A stretch of DNA of 64,000 nucleotides from assembly GCA_964017185.1 (NCBI GenBank), contig OZ024869.1, positions 56,322,761 to 56,386,760 on the forward strand, in the 5' to 3' direction. The notes under the pieces are model-generated. The model did not search any database, was not told the origin of the DNA, and saw only the letters and a list, made by a program, of their open reading frames with translations. This DNA comes from Rugalucina vietnamica. Lineage: Eukaryota; Mollusca; Bivalvia; Lucinida; Lucinidae. A program made the translations under genes and the position numbers. Below, piece by piece: positions 13,501-28,500 of this stretch (positions are counted from its first letter, which is position 1; each line of letters opens with the position of its first letter).

Positions 13501-16500
13501 AAGGTCCTCAATTCCGGCAGTCGATGGAAAAATTTAAACCAATTTGGTGGCATTTTAACAGCGAGTGTTAGATGAATGAGAGGACATGACGACTTGTGAA
13601 AATAAGGCTTTCGAGTTCTCATAAATTTCGAAAATCACAAATTGCACGTGTTGCACATGCACCATAGTTCCAGGGCTAATGGAACTGTTGAATGTCTCTA
13701 AATCAATTTGCTGGTGACCAGAATCATGAATGTAGCTACAATGTTTGAAAGAAATTTTATATTTTTCAAAATATCGAAATTTTAGTGGTGGTAACTTTTC
13801 ATTGATGTTGAGTATATTTAAATTATGAAACATTTCAAAAATACTGAAGTATTTGAGCACTGCATGCAATGTGAAATATCAGAAACATTTAAATGTTCTA
13901 CTATGGTAAGAAAATTTACCTTCAACTTAACGTATAATGTTTTCAACTAAACGTAGTCTAGATACATGTATTGCAAACTACAGGTACGTTTACAGTTTAA
14001 CATCATCAATAGGGTTTTTGAGACAAATAACGATCTACAAATCACTTCTGAAAACTGACAATTGCCATCATAATGATATGCATATCTTCCATGATTTTGA
14101 AAAAAAAAATAACACAAACAAAATCATCATTTGAAAAAGCTCAAAAAGCATGATTTTTAACAGCAAAGCGGGGAAACATGTTGAAGCTAAAACTTTGTCA
14201 TAATACAGTCTCTTTACCAGATTAATTTCCATGCCCTGAATAGCTTCCTTTGAAAATGCAATAAAATGAAAGTTAAAGTAAAATCATGATCCAATACAGT
14301 CACACATTAAGTGTTTTATGCTTTTTAGAGCTACATGTATTAAGGATTAATTAGCCTTGCACTCAGTCAGACTGGACTACCAGTACATAAAAGGTTTTTA
14401 TGCTTAAGATCAAGGTGATTTATTTTTCAAGGATCTCGGAAGACTTAATATGTTTTCCGCCCAATGTTTGAGTGTTTCTGGCGGCTTCAGTGTCATTTGT
14501 ATAGACTATCTGTTGCATTCTCTGTAAAATACAACATTCGATAAATGCAACAACATGGTGGAAACCTCTTGCTGTTACATACCCGCAGCATAAATCAGTG
14601 ACAAAAGGGGAGGGGGGTCAGACAGCCTCACCCATCCCCCTTGCCCAAACATGGCATATTGACAAAATATGTAATTTACAAAAATACAGTTGTGTTCAAA
14701 ATATTTTAACTGGAAAAAGGGGGGAATATGGACTTATAAAAAGTTTCCTATTTCCTATATTAAATTCAAAGATTTTGTTTTAAAGTTTTAAAGAAGTCTC
14801 TGCTTGAGTTACACAAAACATTACATGCCTAAATACAACAGAAACTTGTTTTTTGACTGCAGTAAACATCATTTCAGAGCCAGGAGCTTAAGAATTTATA
14901 AAATTCTTGGGCAATCTCACAACAGAAGTCTTCTGAGATCCTTTGAAGCATCTAGTCAGCCTCATCTTAAGATTTGTATTATTTCTTTTCCATGAGAATA
15001 ATTTTAACCCATATTTGACGAATGGATTCTCCCATCATTATCATTTGGATGAGTCCACTTTCATTTTTAGGGGTGTAAGGTGTAATTATTATTTTTTATC
15101 TCATTTTTCGATGAAATTTCTCTGTGCAAACAGAATAGCCCCAGATGAGACGCCGCGTTCTGCGGCGTCACATCTAGGGCTATTCTGTTTGCCTATGTCC
15201 CATAAAAAGGACGCCAGGCTTATATGAGTTAAAGTCTGTTTATAGGTCTATCTAAAACGAGTTAAAGTCTGTTTATAGGTCTATCTAAAACGAGTTAAAG
15301 TCTGTTTATAGGTCTATCTAAAACGAGTTAAAGTCTGTTTATAGGTCTATCTAAAACATTCAAACCTTAGACTTCCTTCTTTTGCTGATGTTTTATTAAG
15401 TTTAACCCAATTTATTTAATAGAGGAAGTTACTATATTTCTTTTTGTAAATTTGTAACTTCTAAACAGGTTTTTCGCAAGATTATTTAAATGATCATTCA
15501 TAATATGACATGCCAAGGCCAAGACATAAATATTACTGCACATGGCACATCACCAGAAGTCAATACAAAAGCAAGAGTATATAATAGTACTATTGAGCTA
15601 GATCATGACAGAGCGATCAAAATTTTACTTTTGGCAGCAAACATTCAGGTCACCATTGGCAAATCATGCCAAGTTTTAGCAGTCATAGGTTCTGCTTATG
15701 ATCAGCAAATGTGAGAGAATGTATGAATAGCAATAAATAACCAGACTAGTCTAACACTGGGCTGATCTAACAACTTAATTTACATGGGTTTCAACTGCAG
15801 CAATCAAATTTTGTATTTTTATCCTTTGAAACAAATACGGATAGCTCCAGCCATTTTGTCACAAACAGCTGCTGTCAAATATGACAGTTTGATGGCTATG
15901 TAATGATGCAGCTCAAATGTCAGCTTATACATGTACAAGTATTTCTTGATTATATGCAGTATCATATGAAATTATCAAGACATACAAAAATTACTTACTG
16001 AGCCTCTCACTTCCAACATTTTGAGGAGTAAATTTTCAGCTTGCTCTCTGGTTGTTTCAAAACTTTCTCGAGTCTGCAAAACAGTAGTATCATTTTGTTG
16101 TTTTTTTTGCTAGTAATTTGCATATCATATAATCCCAAATAAAGAGTAGTAGTATGTGGTGTGGTACTGTCAGTTTGACGTTTCACCAGTAAACTATTCT
16201 GATTCTGATTCTGAGTAAAGAAAACAAACTTTCAGACAAACTGACTACAACAAACAATATGCACCCTTAGTGTCTTTACACATCTTCTATACAAGTGTTT
16301 AGGCCTAGTAATTGACGTCATTTTTTAAGGCTTCCTTGCAAGGTAATGAAGTTGTGAGCCTGAAACTTTAATCATACTACATGTAACTGGACATGTAAAT
16401 TAGACCTTTCAAAATGCTTTTGTATTGAAAAACAGGTAGAGTCAAGATTATTTTACAGTACCACTTCTACAAGGTCTACTAGTTAATACATTCAATATCC

Positions 16501-19500
16501 AGAATTTTGTCTTTTCTCTGGTGGCTCCGATTCATTACCTTTTGTAACCTATGTTGAAGATCCCGCAGGTAATCATTGGCATCTGCTGCTGTTTCATGAC
16601 CTACAAAATATATGAGTTTTGTTGTTAGAATGGCTTCCAGTTGAAAACTGGCATGCTCAATCATAGACTTGATACTTAGCTAACACAAGTTGTAGGTCTC
16701 TGACCAGGCTCAAATAAAGAAGACGCAAAACCACAGAGGTATCATAATTGTACCTGTTCATTCTCAAAGAAAAACTAATGAAATGGCCCTAAACCAAAAG
16801 GTTACAACCAAGCTTACTTGTGAAAATTGTTTTGAAAATACCTTCTTTTTGCATCCATACATATTTAAAGAAACAGATCTGTAGTGTTGCATGGCTTCTA
16901 TCTAAAACAATGATCAAATTAATCATCAGGAAAACATGTCCATGCAATAAATACCCCCTTAAACCACACTTTTATATAGAAAAACTGGGGTTTGCAGGGG
17001 TAAACCCCGGTGGTGTCACTCTTGAATTTTTTTGGGACCATGCTTGTTCCAAAAATCGCGGAAAAGGGGGTACTTTTGAGGTCAAAACGCGGACCGCGTT
17101 TTGGGGAAAAAGGGGGGTAATTTCAAATCGGGTTCCTCGTTTTCCATATTTAGGGGTGTTTTTCATTTCACTGTATTTCCGCGTTTAGGGGTGTTTAAAA
17201 TCTCTCGCCGCATTTTTCGATGGAAAGGGGGTGTTTTTATCTGATTCTAATTCCGCGTTAGGGGTACTTAAATTCCGCCCCTCCGCGTTAAGGGGTATTT
17301 TAATTCCGCCCCTCCGCGTTTCCCACAGAAATGGTGTTTTCGTTTACGCTTACGGGAACGGGAGGACTTTCCGTAATTTTTTGTGGAAACCAAACCAGTC
17401 AAATTTTATAAAACGTTTTTCTATTGGACAATGATTTTTAAAATCAACAAATAAATTATGAGATGCATATAAAATCAACCAATCAACGAGGATATTCCAT
17501 CTTGTATCGGATTTTTTCTCGGCTCCAAAACTTACTAAAATGGACGTCGATTGTCGGGGCAATCGGCGTGGGGCCTGCCGAAATCGCCCTGACTGTAGCT
17601 TCATAAGTGAAATTGGGGCAGTTAGGTGTGCATACTGCGGTTGCCCACCGGGGCAGCACGAGCTTGGTAAGGATGTAGAGTTAAAATAGCAATTTCGCAC
17701 ATGAATTTGGATGGTTCAAAAGTTGGTCAATCACGGAGTTGGTGGGTGGGGTGGGTGGGTTTGACTTTACTAGTTGGTTGGATAAAAGGGGGTGATAATT
17801 TTGTACAATGTCCTGGTTTTCGAAAAAAAAGGGGGGTATTTTGACAGTAGGTTGTCCTTGTTTTTACGATAAAAGGGGGTGATAACTTTGTACAATGTCG
17901 TGATTTTGCCAAAAAAGGGGGTATTTTGACAGCAGGTTGTCCTTGTTTTTGCGATATAAGGGGGTAATAATTATGTACAATATCCTTGTTTTTCTGAAAA
18001 GGGGGTTATTTTGACAGTTGGCTGTCCTTGTTTTTGCGATAAAAGGGGTATAAAATCTGTCAAATATCCTTGTTTTCGCGCGAAAGGGGGTATTTTTACA
18101 GCAGTTAGTCCTTGTTTTTGCGATGAAAGGGGGGTAAAAATGCTCCAGGAAGTCCTTGTTTTTGCGACATAAGGGGGGTGTTTTCAAAAACGTGGAACGA
18201 GCATGGGGTCAAAAAAATTTTAAGAGTGCCACCGCCGGGGGGTAAACCTATTTTTCTTATTTTTGCTTCAAAACATAGATTGTGGGTACTCGTTAGAACC
18301 GCCTCGCCGAGGCGGTCCTGACGTGTACCCACAATCTATGTTTTGAGCAAAAAAAATAAGAAATATAAAAAAAATCTACAGAAACTTTTTCATTTTTTAC
18401 AACTTTAAAAATCTATGTTTATTGCATGGACATGTTTTCGTAATTATGTCTTCAGCAAGTTCTTACTGTAACTAAGAAAAGATCACTGTTTTACAGCTTT
18501 ATTCCCTTACCTTCATGGTGAAATGTGAGCATACCATACATAAATACCAGTAACTGAAATATACACAAAATCAGGTTATTAGAAAGTATCTTGAGACAAT
18601 ATTTTGACTGTTGTTTTTTTTTTCTTTCTTTTTTTTTTCAAGTTGGTGCAGGGAATATTATTGTGGCCATGCCATTTTAGTGGCCTGCTTACTAGCTACA
18701 TCATGCTTTTGCTTTCATCGACCAGAATTGTATTTGTGAAGTAAAGTTTCATTCTAATGGTTATTGTCTATTGGCAGTAGATATATTAAAGGACTTTGAA
18801 AACGCCTCACTATACATCGATTATCATTTTGGTCAAAACTGGTTAAAATTAGCCCGAAGTATACAATACACATAATAGTGTGTATCTTAACATGATAAAC
18901 AACATTTATTAACAAAGATGTGTTTGCTTGATTGTTAGTTAATACTGCTTTCTTGGGACGTAACGTTTCTGTTGTTTTGTCAAAAAAACCTTAGGACGGC
19001 TACAAAAAGACTTTTTTTGAAAACAAACCATCCCCGATGGTAGCGTACAACCTTAAGCACAAGAAAAGCAAAATCAAAATTAAAATGGGAACTTTCGTTC
19101 AATGCCGTTTAACGAGCTAGCGCTTTTTCGCTGACGTCAAGCGTGGTGTGGTCAAAACACAAAGGCATTAATTTAGAGCGCCAAAAATTATGGTAATTTT
19201 TACCAAAGTCCGTGCCTATTCATTGTGTTTGAAAACTTTCGAATTCGTTTCATTTTACATGCAAAAATTAAAGTTTTCTTCATAAATGTTAAAGTGACGT
19301 AATTACCATAATTTTAGTGCAACTGAAAGACAACTAACAGCATTTGATTGGCTTTTTGTGTTTCTTTCCAGAAATCATGTTGAACCTGATGAATATTTTT
19401 CATCCTCATAGTTTGTTTTTGTTGAATTTTTGGTAATGTTTGAAATCATACTGTATGACGTAAATCACTGGCGTTTCGGTTTTGGTATGGAATTTAAGCA

Positions 19501-22500
19501 GACTGTACTTTTCTGTTCGAAAATATTTTTGCCGAAATATCCTGTATTCTAAAAGAAATACTCATCATTGCGACCAATTTATAGTGAGGCGTTTTCAAAG
19601 TCCTTTAGTATACAAAGTCCATAATTACTTATTTCTAGCTGGTTTCTAACTATATTAGCTGGTTTTGTTGATTCAATGAGAAACTAGAGGACCATTGGTC
19701 CTGTAGCTCACCTGAGAGATTATCACATTGTAAGCTCATGAGATTTAAATTAATTGAGAATCGACCAATGAAAGTCTATGCATGGACACTATTGACCCCC
19801 GGGGCATGGCCAAATTTGACCCAGGGGCATGACTGGCACAATATATGTTGGGGACTACCAAACATTGCTACATACAAAATATAGAAGCTCTGGGCCTTTT
19901 GGTTTCAGAGAAGAAGTTTTTTTTAGTTTTTCCCATTGTAAGTCTATGGAGACTATCTACCCCCGGGGCGTGGCCAAATTTGACCCCAGGGGCATGGCTG
20001 GCACAATTTATGTAGAGGACCATTAGCCATTGCCACATACAAAATATCAAAGCTGTGTGCCATGTGGTTTCAGAGAAGAAGATTTTTGAATTTTTTTTCC
20101 CATAGCAAGTCTATTGAGACTATCAACCTCCGGGACCTGGCCAAATTTGACCCCAGGGGCATGAATGGCACAATTTATGTAGAGGACCATTAGCCATTGC
20201 TACATACCAAATATCAAAGCTGTGGGCCTAGTGGTTTCAGAGAAGAAGATTTTTTAAGTTTTTCCTATTGTAGGTCTATGGAGACTATCGACCCCCGGGG
20301 CGTGGCCAAATTTGACCCCGGGGACATGATTGGCACAATTTATGTAGAGGACCATTAGCCATTGCCACATACAAAATATCAAAGCTGTGGGCCCTGTGGT
20401 TTCAGAGAAGAAGTTTTTTGAATTTTTTCCCATAGTAAGTCTATGGAGACTATCAACCCCCGGGGCGTGGCCAAATTTGAACCCAGGGGCATGAATGGCA
20501 CAATTTATGTAGAGGACCATTAGCCATTGCTACATACCAAATATCAAAGCTGTTGGCCTAGTGGTTTCAGAGAAGTAGATTTTTTTAGTTTTTTTCCTAT
20601 TGTAGGTCTATGGAGACTATTGACCCCCGGGGCGTGGCCAAATTTGACCCAAGGGGCATGATTGGTACAATTTATGTAGAGGACCATTATATAGCCATTC
20701 CACGTACAAAATATCAAAGCTGTGGGCCCTGTGGTTTCAGAGAAGAAGATTTTTTAATTTTTTTCCCATAGTAAGTCTATAGAGATTATCAACCCCCGGG
20801 GCGTGGCCAAATTTGACCCCAGGGGCATGAATGGCACAATTTATGTAGAGGACCATTAGCCATTGCTACATACCAAATATCAAAGCTGTGGGCCTAGTGG
20901 TTTCAGAGAAGAAGATTTTTTTAGTTTTTCCAATTGTAAGTCTATGGAGACTATCGACCCCCGGGGCGTGGCCAAATTTGACCCCAGGGGCATGGCTGGC
21001 ACAATTTATGTAGAGGACCATCAGCCATTGCCACATACCAATTATCAAAGCTGTGGGCCCTGTGGTTTCAGAGAAGAAGATTTTTTAATTTTTTTCCCAT
21101 AGTAAGTCTATGGAGACTATCGACCCCCGGGGCGTGGCCAAATTTGACCCCTGGGGCATGAATGGCACAATTTATGTAGAGGACCATTAGCCATTGCTAC
21201 ATACCAAATATCAAAGCTGTGGGCCTAGTGGTTTCAGAGAAGAAGATTTTTTTAGTTTTTCCTATTGTAGGTCTATGGAGACTATCGACCCCCTGGGCGT
21301 GGCCACATTTGACCCCGGGGACATGATTGGCACAATTTATGTAGAGGACCATTAGCCATTGCCACATACAAAATATCATAGCTGTGGGCCCTGTGGTTTT
21401 AGAGAAGAAGGTTTTTGAATTTTTTTCCCATAGTAAGTCTATGGAGACTATCTACCCCCGTGGCGTGGCCAATTTTGACCCCAGGGGCATGAATGGCACA
21501 ATTTATGTAGAGGACCATTAGCCATTGCTACATACCAAATATCAAAGCTGTTGGCCTAGTGGTTTCAGAGAAGAAGATTTTTTTAGTTTTTTTCCTATTG
21601 TAGGTCTATGGAGACTAATGACCCCCAGGGCGTGGCCAAATTTGACCCCAGGGGCATGATTGGCACAATTTATGTAGAGGACCATTAGCCATTGCCACGT
21701 ACAAAATATCAAAGCTGTGGGCCCGGTGGTTTCAGAGAAGAAGATTTTTGAATTTTTTTCCCATAGTAAGTCTATGGAGACTATCAACCCCCGGGGCGTG
21801 GCCAAATTTGACCCCAGGGGCATGAATGGCACAATTTATGTAGAGGACCATTAGCCATTGCTACATACCAAATATCAAAGCTGTGGGCCTAGTGGTTTCA
21901 GAGAAGAAGATTTTTTAATTTTTTTCCCATAGTAAGTCTATGGAGACTATCGACCCCCGGGGCGTGGCCAAATTTGACCCCAGGGGCATGAATGGCACAA
22001 TTTATGTAGAGGACCATTAGCCATTGCTACATACCAAATATCAAAGCTGTGGGCCTAGTGGTTTCAGAGAAGAAGATTTTTTTAGTTTTTCCCATTGTAA
22101 GTCTATGGGACCTATCTGTTGCCATGGAAACCACAATTTTGATACAATCTGCTCCAAAACCTAATGCCATCAATCCCCCAACCCAATTATGGTTCACATT
22201 AAATTTGATCAAGATCGGCCTACTAGCTTCAGAAATATTCTTCTTTAAAAGTGTGGACGGACGACGACGGACGACGACGACGGACGACGGATGCCTGCCT
22301 ATCCTATAAGCTCACCTGTGAGCCTTCGGCTCAGGTGAGCTAATAATTACACGTGTGAAGATGTTTTTTATCAACTGGGATCGACTTGGTCTAAAAGACA
22401 GACACATAAAACACAACAAGGAAATAGATCTGACAATCATAGTGATTTTATAAACCTCAAAAAGCAGAAAATTTTAAAAACTCGGAAAGGAGGAAGCAAT

Positions 22501-25500
22501 TATGTCAGGCCCATTTACATTTTATGTCCTATATTTTTGAAAACTGTAACTATTGTATCACTGGGGTTTCAATAGATTACAATACAGATTTGGGATACAG
22601 AGTAGAAAGTATAGACCCTGATCTGGATCAACACAGTTTGTCTACTTGTCTGAAGACCATGGGAAAAGGATACTTACAATTTCTACAAATTCAAATTTCT
22701 TTCTCTCCTGCACCTCTTGTAACTTTAGCACATATCTCATAGAAGACTGGTAGAAGTCTCGCCGCTCTAGATCTAGAGTGGCATCAGCCTGATAACACAA
22801 ATGAGCCGCCTCGTGGGAAAACCAACAATGTGGTTTCCGAACAGGTCCGACACAAACCGGCCTGCACAGGCACAGAAAAGAGCTAGAAGCTTGAAATTTC
22901 GGGTTTAAGTAGAAGAGGAATTCTACTATCCTAGTAGCGAAAACAAAGGCGCAGATCAGCTTCGCGGTAACCGCGAAGCTGATCTGCGTCTTTGTTTTCG
23001 CCTATGCAGATTGTTGGTTTTCCCATGAGGCGGCTCAAATACATAACACTAACAAAAACTTCAATCCACTTGTGCATTCTCCAACCCAACTGAATTCTTG
23101 TCTGTCAAAAAAAGACATCTACCCACAAAGCACAGTTATGACTTTCATCAAACTAGACTGTTCTGTGGTTTTTACAAGAGGCTGAGAGAAAGACCATATT
23201 GCTAGATGTTGTAATAAGAAGCATTCATATTTTGTCTCATTTTTCTAATAAATTATAGTTTTCACTTGCTTCTGCAGCTAGGACAGATATGGTGAACACT
23301 TTAAAGCATCCGGCAAGCATTATATCAAGCCTAAAATTGTTAACTAATTAGATGTAGTAGCTTACAATATCTTTTTAATCAGTGTAAAAATACAGTAATG
23401 CTACCAAAAACTAATCTAAATTGGTTTTACTACACAATATTCTTTCCTTATTACATACATACCTCTTTAAAAGTATTATCAGGAACTTTGGTTTTGAGAC
23501 CCAGGTATCTATCTAATGAAGCACAAAACTTTGTGGTTGACTTGTCAAACTGTTTCTTTCCTTCCTATTATACAGATATATCAAATAAATTCAACATCTG
23601 TTGGCATTATTACATAAATACCTGTGTCACTTGATATTAACTGGCATATTAATGAAGTCAGAAGCCCTATATTAATGAGTTGACTGGCATGAGCTGCTGC
23701 TGTTAATACACAAATTTTTATGCTCTTAACCGGGCACCAAACAAAACAAATGCTAATTATGAGTATTAACCTGGATCGAGCATAAAACTGTAAGCTTTAA
23801 TTTACAAGTATGAAAATGTGACAATGCTTCGGAATTTAGTGTTTTAAACTAACTTTCAAATCTATTCATGTTTTGTTTTACTAACTTATTTCAGTATTAA
23901 TGATTCTGTTAAGCTGGGTTGAGCATGAAAACAGTTTAATAAGCTCAGAGATGTTAGATACCTGCAAGAGCTTTTATTCAATATAAGGCCCTGATCTTAC
24001 CTTTGCAGATCCAATATGGTTCTTGCGGAAGTTTTCAAGAGGTTTAATGAACTGGTCATTAGCCTTCTCCAACTGAAATATACGACCCACAAATACTTCA
24101 ATACATACACACTAAGGTTGAGTAAAGGTTTGGTGCACAAGTCAAATGTTACATTTCAAGTTACAAAAGACGAGGCTTTAATAAATCCAAGATTTACACT
24201 TAACTTTAAAAACACTTCTAAAACAGCAGTCACACATTAGCATATAAGCCAAACGCGCGCCGCGCGTGTTGACATAAATGTAAATTCAACATTTGAGGCG
24301 CATTTGAGCTCAAACAATTTTTAAACATGCTTAAGGATTTTCTAGACGCTCGGCGTGTCCCGGGTGTGTGTCTTAAACATTTCGAATAAGTTCCACGCGC
24401 GTCACAGGGGTGTTGAATAGCTTCGAAGCGTTCGGCGCACATTTGAGACACGCTAGTGTACGCTACATGCGCGTTCCGATTTTATGAGATATTGCATCAG
24501 TAGCGTGCCCCAAGCTTGTGTGAGATGCGCGTTGAATATTTGCTGCGAGCCTATAGCTCGTGCATAGCGTGTTTGGGACGTAAAAAAACATGCTCCCAAA
24601 ACTTAGAGATTTTTTATACATCCGGCACACGCCTCATTCACGCGCTACTGTGTGACTGATAAAGCCAGTTAAAGGGACAAATTAATTTTTATACGTCCAA
24701 AATCTTCAGCGTGTTGAGATTGTTCATTCTCACCCATCAGATAAGCATATCCCATTGTGTGCCTGTCCGAGATATTTCTGTCTCAGTACTAGTACATTTT
24801 AGCTTGTCTCAAAATGTCAATCATTTCTGTATTTAGCCAATAGAAATTTACATCTTTATGTGTACATCCATATAAGGAAGTAATGAACTAGGTGTCAACT
24901 GTCAGTGACAAAAATAAACATGTAGGTGTTAATTTCAGGAAGTTTACAGGAGCAATTATAGTTTGCTGCCTTGATAAAAATCTCAAAATTAAATTTTGCT
25001 GAGAATTTTATGCACAAAAAACGCTGATTAAATACTTTGTAAGGTTAGTGCATATTATACAAATTATTTTTATTTTTTTTTCACTGGTTAATTTGCATAT
25101 TGTTTCATGGAAAAACAAAATGGCTGCCTGAACAGCATTTGAAGCCTGTTGAGGGGAGTCTATTGAAATGGTTTAAGTGATGGGTGAGAAAAATAATCAA
25201 TGATGGTGTTGAGGCCGAGAAAGGAAATCTCCGGCTCGTTTTCAGATTATTCCAGTCTCATTCTCGGCAGAGCCTCGGATGAGACTTCAATAATTTGAAA
25301 ACTTGCTTGAGATTTCCTTGTCTCGGCCTCAACCCCATCATAGATTCTTTTATAGCCCGGCGCGCATTTGGGTTATATGCTACAGTGTAACTGCTGTTTA
25401 AGATTTACACATTTTTCTATGCCTCTGTCTTAAACATTTATTGTATTGACCAAACTTTGTTTCTGACATGGTTATGAGAGAACTTCCAAAAAGTCGATGA

Positions 25501-28500
25501 AAATTTTCTTTTTTTTTAAAGCAATACAATGACTATTCTACAGCGTATCAATGTCATGTTTCTCTGATATCATGAAAGATTTTTACCAGTCCTGTGTCCC
25601 TCTGTACTCACCATCCTTTCTCTCTCATCTTCTATCCTACTCAACAGTTTACCAAACTCTTTCAATGCACCAGCTGAAAAAAAAAGGCAGCAGCACTATA
25701 ACCGTTTGTTTTGTGGCTCCAGTCAACATTTTTTCAGTCATGTCAAGATAATAATGCCATTACTTTTTGACTATTTACCAGCATTAAAGGAGATTTAATG
25801 TGTCTTGCTTAAAGACACAACTGTGGCATCAGTGTGCGCGAGAACACCAACAATTTGGGTTCCATCCAGGTCTGACACAAACCGCCCTGTACAGTCACAG
25901 AATCAGGATAGAAGCTTGAAATTTTGTATTTAAGTAGAAGAGGGATTGTACTATCTGTGTAGCGAAAACAAAGGCGCTGATCTGCTTCGCGGTTACTGCG
26001 AAGATGATCTGCGCCTTTGTTTTCACCCAAGCATTTTGCTGGTTTTCCAATGCAGCGGCTCATTTGTAATTTAATGTAAGCCATTTTGCAAGCACACCTG
26101 CAGGATGTTAAATATAGAAAATGCACATCACAATTTATGGTTTCAATGGCAAAATGGGCATATAAACATAATAGCTATTACTTTTGCTTCAGTAAACATG
26201 CTAACCTTAGTAACTTATAAATTGTGATAAACTTCAAAAAGACTGACATCATTATGTCATTTATACATGTTTAACATAGTTTTAGGTACATTTGCCTCCC
26301 AGGAATACCTGTGTATACAGGTAGTTATGTGCTGAGAGAAATATTAAGATATTACTTTCTTTTAATTATCCTGACAGGTGTTTATTATTTATGATGTTAC
26401 TGCAAAACTTCTCAAATTATTCTAAATGGAATGGAACCCTGTAGAAAACAGGAATATTAGAGGCTCTGGATCAGGGTGATGCATGGAAATTACAACTGCA
26501 CCCACTAATACATGTACAATTACCTAACCTTGGCAGATTGACTTTAATATGGATACTACAAAAGTGTATGTCTCATAATGAACAGATATTTAGGGTCACA
26601 TGTTGACCCATTACTTCTATTTTATGAATGGGCAAACTGCAGAGACAAAGCCTTGTCTTAAGCCACACAGAAATACATCTTAATGCAGTTTTCAAAATGT
26701 CTGCATGAAATGCAGCAGTGCTTAGATATTCCCTTTCTTCCTTTCTGTGCACAACTGTCATTACCAGCTAATGCACCAGTCATTTGTATCCCCGGCCCCC
26801 CCTAGGGGGGCCGGGGATAGCGGGGACACAGCGGGGCTAAAGTGTCAGGCTTTAACCTCTGATGAGTCCCGGCAGTGCCGAGGATGTGACAGGGTTTTAA
26901 TTTCCCGCCAATACATGGTCACATTAATTCATTTAGATATCAATGGTATTGTCTTTTATATAGTACTTATTTACTTAATATTTACATGCATAAATTGAAG
27001 CCCTAATCTTTCGTGTTTCAGTTTCATCAGAACAACTCCCAGCTGTTGTTCCACATTATTGTCAGCCTCGGGGGAGCCAGGGCTTTTAGCAGGGCTTTAA
27101 AAATTGAAAAGTTAAAAGCCCTGCTATTCCCCAGCCCTAGGGGAGCCGAGGATACAAATGACTAGTGCATAACAGTTATGCACCCAGTGAAAGTTGGATT
27201 GTGATACATCAATATGACAATACTTTATTATACTTCACCTGCTTGGGCCAAAACTTTCTAGATTTGACAAGGCTGGACAGCTGTCTTCAGAAAATGCAAA
27301 ACCAAAAACACACCTAGCTCTGACCCATATATTGTTCAGACATTAGGTAGTTGTGTTTTGGATGATCACAATATCTATTAATTAACAGGTGTTATTACTT
27401 ATTGGCATATGTTGCCAACTGCACTGTAGAAAAAACAAACAGCAATTTGCGTAACATTACAGGCATATCTCAGTCACAACAGAAGAAAGCAACATTATTA
27501 TGCTGTATAATGAACTATTGCAGGTTCATGCAGGCACAGAGTAAATCCCAAAACCTTAAAAGTTTTCCCTTTTTTCTTGCAATGCATATGCAAGGGACAA
27601 TCAAAAATAAAAGAGGCTTTAAATACCTGAGCACTCTGTTCATACTATGTTGAAGGCAATAAGTCCTCTTTTTTAAGTTTTTAACATTACAATCATACTT
27701 TCATTCTTGTCTGTAATTCATGATGCATCTACAGTAGCTGCAATTCTCATGCAACACTTGTTCTTCTTCTTTAAATATATTTCAGATCATTCCCATCTAC
27801 CATTATGAATTAAAGTACATACATTATAGGTACATTCTTAATATTAAAAACAGAATATATTCCTTCTATCTTATTTAATGGGCTGACTTTCAGCTGTATA
27901 TTTATAAGTGTACACCTAGATATCTTTACAACATGCTTCATTACAACACCGTTTTGGATATAAGATTGATCACTGCCAATGGTTATTTTAGACTATTTTT
28001 GCTATGTGTCTATACATTTCACTCTCGTTTTAACAGTCACATTGGATAGCTAACATGGAAATTGACTCGGACCCCAATAATAGTGTTCTAAAGGGGTTGT
28101 GGTGTATTTTGTTGCATAGTTTTTAAAGAAATGCCAGTACACTGCTTGCAGAGGTTTGATGCCTAGCTTCTCCAGCCATTGTATGGCGTCCAGTCACCAT
28201 TACAACAGTAGTAGCTTTAGACTAGCACAACAACTTAGTTTTTTTTAAGTTGATATGGGTTACAACACTATCAGATAAAACATGAAAAACAGCTAAATCA
28301 ACAATATCATTCTGTATCTTTGATTATTGATCTTAAATGAAAGAGTGAATTTATCATGAAATGATAAAAACATTTTATTGAGCTGTAACTTCTAGATATG
28401 TTTGGCATGTGTTATGCTACATTATCCTTGTGCAGAAAGGCAATTAGATCAGATCTGACTTATTTCCCAACTGTTTGGCCAATATTTCTGAAGACCATTA

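Noticed and set aside
14423-14530. Additional GRAF exon on the minus strand beginning after TTTACAG (reading [10 protein letters not shown])
   Set aside because: An open frame follows the acceptor but no GT donor occurs before the stop, and exons 9 and 10 join in phase without it.
19829-22212. Multiple ORFs of 60-96 residues on both strands (for example with [10 protein letters not shown] or EDHQPLPHT)
   Set aside because: They repeat every core unit of the tandem array and are by-products of its 166-bp period, not genes.
19684-22344. CRISPR-like array
   Set aside because: Units of about 166 bp without unique spacers in a eukaryotic intron; this is a tandem-core transposable element.
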